Of a stretch of 26,110 nt of DNA, positions 18,007-26,110 are shown piece by piece. A program made the position numbers and the translations under genes. Source of the DNA: Chara braunii (taxonomy: Eukaryota > Streptophyta > Charophyceae > Charales > Characeae); NCBI GenBank assembly GCA_003427395.1, contig BFEA01000291.1, positions 285,575 to 311,684 on the forward strand. Direction: 5' to 3'. A model generated the notes under the pieces. That model did not search any database. It saw only the letters and a list, made by a program, of their open reading frames with translations, and had not been told where the DNA came from. Position 1 is the first letter of the stretch. The number at the start of each line of letters is the position of its first letter.

Positions 18007-19390
18007 GTTAAAAGAGGTATAATCAGAACAAAGGACATATGAGACACAGAGAAAGGAGATTGGAAATCTGCACAGCAACTAAAGTCTACAATGAAGTACT
18101 TTCATAAAGTGGAAGAACATATCGAATCGCTGATTTTTGCCATCCCCCTGGACTGGGTGCGCATTCTGCGAAAAGGACCACGGCTGGTAGGAGACTGGGT
18201 AGCAGCCCCGAGCGAGCCGGCCAGTGTGGGTAGCGTGGTGGAGATACGTCCGGACGAATCTCTGGTCAAACTCTTCCAAGTGGACAGGGACAACGTGCTC
18301 ACCCGGTACGCTCCAGACGTGACGAGACGGTGGAGAAACACTGACCCACACAAGATTCGGGTACTGCGGGACAAGGACGTGTGGATTGCATACCAACCAG
18401 ACACCCCCTTGGCAAAACTCCCGCTGGACCCGGAGGAATGGCAATGGGCCCCCCCACGAAAATACAGGTCGGGGGAGAATAAAAAGTTATACTCCCTAAT
18501 GGTGAAAGTCGCTTATTGTCTGCTGCGACCCAAAGTGAACCTAAAAGAAAGGGTGAAAGCTCGCTGGAAATCCCAGTTGAATTTGGGATCAGAGGAGATG
18601 CGCCCCATCTGATGGTTCACCACCACACGATCTAGACCGGCGAGGATGGCCTCACTACAGTGGCAAGTAGAACACCGCTGTTTGCCCACCAACGACTGGC
18701 TCATAGATCGTACATACCTAGAACAGAAAGGGAGGGCATTACCATGGTGCAAGTCGTGTCACTCAGCCTAACCCTCCCGCAAAATCCCGAAAATCATAGA
18801 ACATATATTCATGCAGTGTCCGAGGGCTGTTGTCTACCTGGCCCTGGGATTGGAGGGCCATATTATGTGAGACATGGACCTCCCCCACCGACAATATCTT
18901 TAAAAACAACATGTTTAAGTTGGGGAGGAGAGCGGTTATGTGGTCCCTCTGGAGAAAGCGCTGTATCCACGACATTGAGGGGGTCCGCATAGCAGGGAAA
19001 GAGGCGACTGAGGGGTTCCGCATAGCAGGGAAAGAGGCGACAAAAATGATAAAACAATACATTCAACAAGAACTCACGTTACAGTGGCATAAAGTAAAGA
19101 ACCAATTAGATCTGTCCCATTCAGTGAAAGACATAACACAGGTCATCCACCAATTCTCCGGGGAATGGTTGGGCAGTGTGAATGGGGGCTGGATAGCATC
19201 CGTCCGATGGGAGGGCAGGCCCGCACAGAGGGACAATCAGGCGGAATTCAAGAGAGACTACTATATCTGTTTCAAGGATTGGACTAAGGTGGGCCAGGAC
19301 ATCCCACTGCAACCACCCACAGAATTTCCCGATCCATTCCCCCCCTACCGACTGGCAATGGTTGAAATGCAATGGTATGGAGCGGAGTGA
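18007..19390 (+). pseudogene. LINE B ORF2, C-terminal region with zinc-binding segment
   Basis: The RT frame continues past the TAG at 18004 and a nearby TGA, through a region with WVRILRKGPRLVGDW and EEWQWAPPRKY, to a TGA at 18610. The zinc-binding segment follows in the same frame: HRCLPTNDWLIDRTYLEQKG, LPWCKSCHS, a TAA, then IEHIFMQCP, giving the C-x2-C and H-x4-C pairs of the RT-associated zinc domain. The tail (LGRRAVMWSLWRKRCIHDIE) lies in another frame and ends at a TGA at 19388. It contains an in-frame tandem duplication of 11 residues (EGVRIAGKEAT, EGFRIAGKEAT). Confidence 0.8.
18978..19043 (+). repeat. 33-bp in-frame tandem duplication in the LINE B tail
   Basis: Two 33-bp units (TCCGCATAGCAGGGAAAGAG at 18984 and again at 19017) encode nearly the same 11 residues. 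Length is a multiple of three, so the frame is kept. Confidence 0.93.
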
Positions 19391-20132
19391 GCGGGACAGT
19401 CGGGGACAGACTGAAGAGGCGGCATTGCGGGGGCACGGGGAACAGGTATGATCAGGCAGTCGCCTCCCCATCAGTTAGACCATGGTGGACATGCAATGGT
19501 ATGGAGTGATGTGAGTGGGTCAGCAACATGGCAGTCACAGTTAATCCGCTGCAGAGCAGAGCAATTAATGCTGGCAGGAGTCCACTCTCAATTTTGGTTT
19601 TCAGTGTATATGGGACGCTGGACCCGTTTTCCAGCAGGTGATGCTCCCCAAAATTAAAAAAGGTGGTGGGATATCACTGCCGCGGTAAATCTTGCCGGAG
19701 TGGGGTAAGGAGGATTGATGGGGGTTTCTGAGTAGCTTCTTTTTTCTCAGCCAAAGCCGGGTAATGCCCCCGGTACGTCAAATTTTCAATTCATAAGGGA
19801 CGCTGGGCCCAGTTCCCAGCACGTGCTGCAGGGGGAGAGAGGAACTAGAGTGCAGCTGTGTATCTGGCACCGAATTCAGGGCGAGAGGTTCCCCCTTCCT
19901 TCCAAAATCCTGCTCAGTTAATCCCCTGGACCCCGGGGCAATCAATGCTGGCAGGAACATACCATAATTCTTCTGATGTATTCTAATTTCAGTCTGTATA
20001 AGGGATGCTGGACCCGTTTTCCACCAGGTGACGCTCCCCACCAATAGATGGAACCTCTCCCCGGGTGCTAGTGGTGTCTGCTCTTATTAGCACCGCTAAC
20101 ACTGGTGGGGGTGTTTTCCAAAAAAAAAAAAA
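19391..20132 (+). other. LINE B 3' region with three related hairpins and poly(A)
   Basis: Three copies of a segment with GGGA-C/T-GCTGG occur at about 19611-19650, 19796-19830 and 20000-20043. Copies 1 and 3 also share an upstream AATGCTGGCAGGA segment. Each can form a hairpin: GCTGGA/TCCAGC (19617-19635), GCTGGG/CCCAGC (19802-19820) and GCTGGA/TCCACC (20007-20025, one mismatch). Copy 2 differs from copy 1 on both sides of one base pair and stays paired. A further short repeat, ATGCAATGGTATGGAG, occurs at 19367 and 19491. The A13 at 20120-20132 probably marks the end of the element. Some LINEs use a 3' hairpin for RT recognition; applying this here is inference. Confidence 0.5.
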
Positions 20133-20224
20133 GAATAAGAAGAGACCGAATGCATATGCGCCGTATTGCGGAAAGAAAAAAGCGGTGTGTTTGAAATTTG
20201 AATAGAATCTTGCTTCTTCGCGCC

Positions 20225-20350
20225 GCACCCCCCCCCCGAGGTTAGCGCTTGCTCCATTTCGTCCTTGGATACAGGAACAGGCCCCTGCAACTCTAGGAGG
20301 GTTGCACCTGTCAAGCCCCTAATCACAGGTGTGTTGTGTTTTGACCTTGG
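20225..20350 (-). pseudogene. Possible LINE linker fragment, minus strand (weak)
   Basis: On the minus strand a frame reads KHNTPVIRGLTGATLLELQ then GPVPVSKDEMEQALTS, resembling the segment of LINE ORF2 just before the RT KAPGPDG motif. No RT motif follows. The match rests on a short stretch only, so this could be coincidence. Confidence 0.2.
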
Positions 20351-22544
<2,194 letters not shown>

Positions 22545-22555
22545 GAGCACTACGG

Positions 22556-22588
22556 CTGTCTCTTATACACATCTAGATGTGTATAAGA

Positions 22589-22593
<5 letters not shown>
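22556..22593. other. Nextera mate-pair junction adapter (assembly contaminant)
   Basis: 22556-22574 is CTGTCTCTTATACACATCT, the 19-bp synthetic Tn5 mosaic end, and 22575-22593 is its exact reverse complement. Together they form the 38-bp palindromic junction adapter of Nextera mate-pair libraries. The mosaic end is an engineered hybrid of the two natural IS50 ends, so a natural insertion is very unlikely. There is no 9-bp target duplication. The flank (AC)n(AG)5GAGCACTACGG is present both before and after it (ending 22555 and 22639), as expected if one locus was assembled twice around an untrimmed adapter. Confidence 0.97.
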
Positions 22594-22619
<26 letters not shown>

Positions 22620-22639
22620 GAGAGAGAGGAGCACTACGG
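22594..22639. repeat. Probably spurious second copy of the (AC)n(AG)5 flank
   Basis: (CA)n at 22594-22618 and (AG)5GAGCACTACGG to 22639 repeat the sequence before the adapter exactly, except for a shorter CA run. Only this copy continues into unique sequence (TAGGTAGG). Together with the adapter it is best regarded as an assembly artefact. Confidence 0.8.
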
Positions 22640-23357
22640 TAGGTAGGTCGTGTACGACAGGCTAGGTGGCGTGGGTCTCGTACGTCAGGTCGGGCGGGCA
22701 CTACGGCTACGTTGTGTGGAGCGTACGGCGGTACCGAGTCCACCGATGGAGGTCATTGAGGGTGCTACTGTTAGGTCGCGTGCGGCGTAGGGCGGTACTG
22801 CCCTGGCACAGGTAACGTTCCTGAGACCATAACATTGAAGTTGTATATGTGGCTCCATCGATATTCGAGCTCAGGTCTCAATCTCAACAATTCATTGGTG
22901 TGCCAAAACAGCGATGCGCAGAAAAATTAAAAAAAACGGCAATGCGACAAACGAAAGGCTACGCGACAAAAGAAAACAAAAACAACGATGCCTTCTGACA
23001 CAATCACCCCTGAACTGCACTGCCACCGAAGGAGAGGCTGTTCGACAACGGACGATCGATGGCTGCAACACACGACGTCGACTTTGCAAGACTGCTACAT
23101 GTCACTTACCTAGCGACGGAGACATTCCACCAAAGACGACCGTTTCCGACAATCTAAATCCTGAATAGCTATAGAGTTTTGTTTTAGATTAGACATCAAG
23201 GGGGCAAGTAGAAGCAAGTCGTACAACAGGGGGATAGACAACAAAAGCTGGAAGTTCTGACTCCTGACAGCATTCAAATTTCTCAAATCAGTAATTCAAA
23301 TGCGCAACTGAGCAGAAATACTCTGCATGAGCAGCTGGGAAACCCGGAAAACAACTT
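22640..23357. other. GC-rich then unrecognised stretch
   Basis: 22640-22810 is GC-rich with short reiterations (GCACTACGG, GCGTACGGCGGTACCG and GCGTAGGGCGGTACTG). A reading frame of 84 codons from an ATG at 22914 to 23168 is Lys/Arg-rich with no recognised domain. I would not call it a gene. Confidence 0.3.
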
Positions 23358-23494
23358 TCCTTTCTTTTTTTTTTTTCTTTTTTTTTTTTCTTTTTTTTTT
23401 TAATTTGGACCATTTCTCGATTTATGCGTGTCATCCTTGCGCAGGGGCCATGGTAATTTTCTCTGTATCGTTCCAATTTTAATGGGTTCCCTAA
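23358..23494 (-). pseudogene. U6 snRNA retropseudogene with poly(A) tail
   Basis: Read on the minus strand, 23480-23402 matches U6 snRNA almost continuously: AAAATTGGAACGATACAGAG, then CATGGCCCCTGCGCAAGGAT, then GACACGCATAAATCGAGAAA and TGGTCCAAATT. This 3' half is the plant-type U6, unlike the animal one. The ACAGAGA box is intact, but the following AGATTAGCATGG reads AAATTACCATGG, so the AGC triad needed for splicing catalysis is ACC. The 5' stem-loop (to about 23494) is degraded. A true U6 gene ends in a T-run terminator on its own strand. Here the sense strand continues into a long A-rich tail (23401-23358 read backwards, A-runs with G interruptions). That pattern indicates retroposition by LINE machinery. 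No upstream promoter element was recognised. Confidence 0.92.
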
Positions 23495-23956
23495 CTAAAG
23501 ATACAAGATCAAATTCTGGGCCAATTAACATGATCAAATTCTCCACCAATTAAGACTGCTGCACAACCCTCCTTTCCTGTACTTGATGATTGCCATGGCT
23601 GCCAAGGGCATCTCTGGGGGCTGGCACTCCAGAACGAAGTATGACAGACGTCAATCTGCACAGGCTAGTGCTTTCGGACAAGCATCACACTATCAGGAGC
23701 ATGCAAGTGCTTCAGGTAAAAGACATATCGTGCAGTTTTCAGTGAGGCGAGGAACAGAGATACAGCTTCCCATGGTTTCTGAATCCCCTTCCGTGCTCAC
23801 CATGACAGTGACGGTGTGCATACTGTACACCCACAATGTCCCACAAATGACCATGACAGAGATGGCACATATTGTACACTCACAATGTCCCACAAATGAA
23901 ATGAGAAACAGGAGCAGGTCTGTCGGTGAACAACATGCACAGGTGATGAGAGTTTG

Positions 23957-23995
<39 letters not shown>

Positions 23996-24816
23996 GTAAC
24001 AACTCACCACCATAAATAGTCCGCATCAAATGTGCAAAACATCTATCGCACATTAGTAACGTTCGGGGGAGGGCATTGGCACAAATTTGCAGGCCTGAAC
24101 TTGGGTTTTGCTGGAACTTCTCCAGGGATGGCTGATTGACCTAGCACATAGACGTTGCTTTGGGAATATATATATATATATATATTCATATACGTCGAAG
24201 GTTCAAAAAAAATGGGAGTGGGCAGAGTGAGAGAGACACTAATAAGCAGTGTAGGTGGAGATGTCCTAGCTCACTGAGGCTGACACATGAATAATCAAAT
24301 GAACGACGTAGCTCGGGTTAACAACCGAACAGCCAAGGTGGATTCAGCAATACGATAGGTGAGGTACAAGCATCTCGGGCATGCAAACTATACCACTACA
24401 AACGCTGGAGAAGTTTGGTCGACTGTCAGCTCGGGAGAGACGGACACAAGAGCATGAATTACCTCTTCTTGGAGCAAAGTACAAGAAAACGATCTCTTGC
24501 TATACCAGAAATCATCCATTTCTGTATGGAACGACAGATCGACAGATTTCCAGCAGCAGCCATCTCACTATTTAAACGCCCCCAGCTCACAGCTGCGAGT
24601 ACTGCATCTGGCTATATACTGGCAGGGGTAAACGATTCAATGTGAGGTAGGTGGGGGACATGACGGGTGAAGTGCAAATCACACACTTTCAACCGATATG
24701 TCGGCTCACCAAGGCCTTCGAATCGATGGTTAAAGGGTAATAAGAAGTAATAAAAACGTCACCCTGCTCTCGCCTGCCTAAGCTCCACGACAACACAGAG
24801 GGTTATCCAAACTACA
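23495..24816. other. No gene recognised; minor repeats and a T34 run
   Basis: Contains two tandem units of 51 and 49 bp (23800-23850 and 23851-23899, sharing CACAATGTCCCACAAATGA), a T34 run at 23960-23993 and a (TA)n at about 24165-24184. Short frames across this stretch run through the repeats and are not convincing. Confidence 0.45.
23800..23899. repeat. Two-unit tandem repeat of about 50 bp
   Basis: Both units start CCATGACAG and end CACAATGTCCCACAAATGA, with differences in the middle. Confidence 0.85.
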
Positions 24817-25143
24817 GGTGCGTTTGACGCCTCGTACAGATCAAACTCCACCCAACATTTTAAGACGTTGATGGATGACAAGCACCAACATGCAGGGAAT
24901 AGCAGGCAGGCAAGCGATGAGGTCTTTCTTCCTGATTGTTTCACAGGCGCGCAGGGAGGAGATGTGGGGGCTGGAAACAATAGGTGCGTTTGACGCCTTG
25001 TACAGATCAAACTCCACCCAACATTTTAAGACGTTGATGGATGACAAACACCAACATGCAGGGAATAGCAGGCAAGCGATGGGGTCTTTCTTCCTCGTTG
25101 TTTCACAGGTGTGCAGGGAGGAGATGTCGGGGCTCGAGTACAG
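24817..25143. repeat. 166-bp tandem duplication
   Basis: GGTGCGTTTGACGCC starts at 24817 and again at 24983. The units are near-identical, with small indels (GGCAGGCAAG against GGCAAG) and single-base changes. The unit end overlaps the start of the 112-bp duplication. Confidence 0.93.
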
Positions 25144-25320
25144 CAATGCCCATGCCCATCATGTAACAAAGACAACCGCTCAGCAAGAACGCATATGCTG
25201 CGCACAGGGTTGTTTCACAGGTGTGCAGGGAGGAGATGTCGGGGCTCGAGTACAGCAATGCCCATGCCCATCATGTAACAAAGACAACCGTTCAGCAAGA
25301 ACGCATATGCTGCGCACAGG
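25097..25320. repeat. 112-bp tandem duplication plus a diverged third copy
   Basis: GTTGTTTCACAGGTGTGCAG begins at 25097 and again at 25209. The two 112-bp units differ at about one base (CCGCTCAGC against CCGTTCAGC). A diverged partial copy follows at about 25438-25521 (ATCACGTAACGAAAACAACC). No open frame with a known domain spans it. Confidence 0.93.
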
Positions 25321-26020
25321 GTGATATCAAAAAGTGTAAATCTGATTCTAGTTTTTTTTTGCCACACAGCATATGCAGCAGTTCTAGTATGGTATTGAGG
25401 ATGTTTTACGTCCGACACCAGTTCCATTGATGAAGGCATGCATCATGTACTCCGGAATACAGCGACGGCCATCACATCACGTAACGAAAACAACCATTCA
25501 GCAAACACATGCCGTTCACAGGATGACCGGGAAGCAAGCAGAAGTCAGACTGCGCTTACGCAACTCAACCTGCACCGCAACCCATAATAGATGGAGGAGG
25601 AGAGTTTGCATCGAAAAAGAGGGTGGGAAAAGGCGACATCCAAACCATCATAAAGTGATAGCTTGGGTACGAGGTTCTGCGATAGCTGACTAAAGCTCTG
25701 GAAGAGTCCCATGATAAGTAAGACATCAGGCAGAGAAGAGCGCAGATGAGAGGACAGAAAGGCAAGGAACCCAGAAGGTGACAGAGCAGCAATATTTTTG
25801 TTGATGAATCGAAGTTGAACCGCAATTCCGATAACCCTGTCAATTTTTTTTGTCTTTTTTTGGTCTCGTCGGCGCCATTGTCGCTTCCTGAACTCGGTAG
25901 GTAACACAGTATTTTACTCTTTTGTCAAATTAATATATTTATTTATTACAAGTGGACCCCGCCACGGCTACACCGTGGCGCACAGCAACACTCGGTGATG
26001 GCGTCTCATTCTTTCATGTC

Positions 26021-26023
<3 letters not shown>
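25321..26023. other. No gene recognised; perfect 8-bp hairpin
   Basis: Unrecognised sequence. CGCCACGG, loop CTACA, CCGTGGCG forms a perfect hairpin at 25960-25980 in otherwise AT-rich surroundings. It has no T-run after it, so I do not call it a terminator. Confidence 0.4.

Positions 26024-26110
<87 letters not shown>
26024..26110. repeat. (TC)n microsatellite running off the window end
   Basis: Uninterrupted TC repeat of at least 86 bp to the last base. Its full length is not visible, and it may border an assembly gap. Confidence 0.97.

Larger units (their letters stand above)
15470..20132 (+). mobile_element. LINE B: 5'-truncated L1-like retrotransposon with A13 tail
   Basis: It begins inside the APE endonuclease and continues through linker, RT, post-RT region and C-terminal zinc-binding segment to about 19390. 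A 3' untranslated region with three related hairpins follows, then A13 at 20120-20132. 5' truncation is typical of LINE insertions. No target-site duplication was identified. The minus-strand fragment at 10316-10895 belongs to the same type. Confidence 0.75.

Noticed and set aside
22556-22593. Natural Tn5/IS50 or other transposon insertion
   Set aside because: The 19-bp end is the synthetic mosaic end, the two copies abut with no transposon body, and there is no 9-bp target duplication.
23402-23494. Functional U6 snRNA gene
   Set aside because: AGC triad changed, 5' stem-loop degraded, A-rich tail in place of the T-run terminator, and no promoter element recognised.
23583-23999. 138-codon plus-strand frame ending in poly-Phe
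   Set aside because: It runs through a 50-bp tandem repeat and ends in the T34 run; no domain or conservation signal.

Overview
This window looks like repeat-rich nuclear DNA of a green plant or streptophyte alga. Almost all recognisable coding sequence is decayed retrotransposon. No intact host protein gene, tRNA, rRNA or CRISPR array could be supported. The host call rests mainly on a U6 snRNA pseudogene (minus strand, about 23402-23494): its 3' half carries the plant-type sequence ending GAAATGGTCCAAATT, not the animal type. L1-like LINEs and long di- and tetranucleotide repeats agree with this. A charophyte such as Chara is a guess only.

Layout. (1) About 276-10065 (+) holds a long L1-like LINE, here LINE A. 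It has a purine-rich 5' region, an ORF1 (nucleic-acid-binding protein with a zinc-knuckle-like motif and a long charged disordered region), an ORF2 with APE endonuclease and reverse transcriptase, and a C-terminal zinc-binding tail. ORF1 is split near 1295 by about 1.77 kb of internal Ty3/gypsy pol (RT, RNase H, integrase; no LTRs), and resumes near 3066. ORF1 and ORF2 overlap by 17 nt (5429-5445). The RT carries an imperfect internal tandem duplication of about 430 bp. (2) About 10316-10895 (-) is a fragment of a second LINE type. (3) 10900-12700 is AT-rich and unrecognised. (4) 12945-14420 is a cluster of composite modules: an (AATC)n block, a G/C hairpin and a (GT)n block, always in that relative order, in opposite orientations on the two sides of a 670 bp core. 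(5) About 15470-20132 (+) is a second, 5'-truncated LINE (LINE B) of the same type as the minus-strand fragment. Its 3' region holds three related hairpins and ends in A13. (6) 20133-26110 is mostly unrecognised: compound microsatellites, tandem duplications, the U6 retropseudogene and a terminal (TC)n.

The clearest single anomaly is at 22556-22593: two head-to-head copies of the synthetic 19-bp Tn5 mosaic end, which is the Nextera mate-pair junction adapter. The same genomic flank appears on both sides. This is a library and assembly artefact, and local structure there should not be trusted.

Functionally, the intact elements would have encoded target-primed reverse transcription machinery (endonuclease nick, RT, RNA-binding ORF1). 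The poly(A)-tailed U6 copy is the kind of product such machinery leaves. All copies here carry stops or frameshifts, so they read as fossils. Several frameshifts lie in homopolymers and could be sequencing errors.
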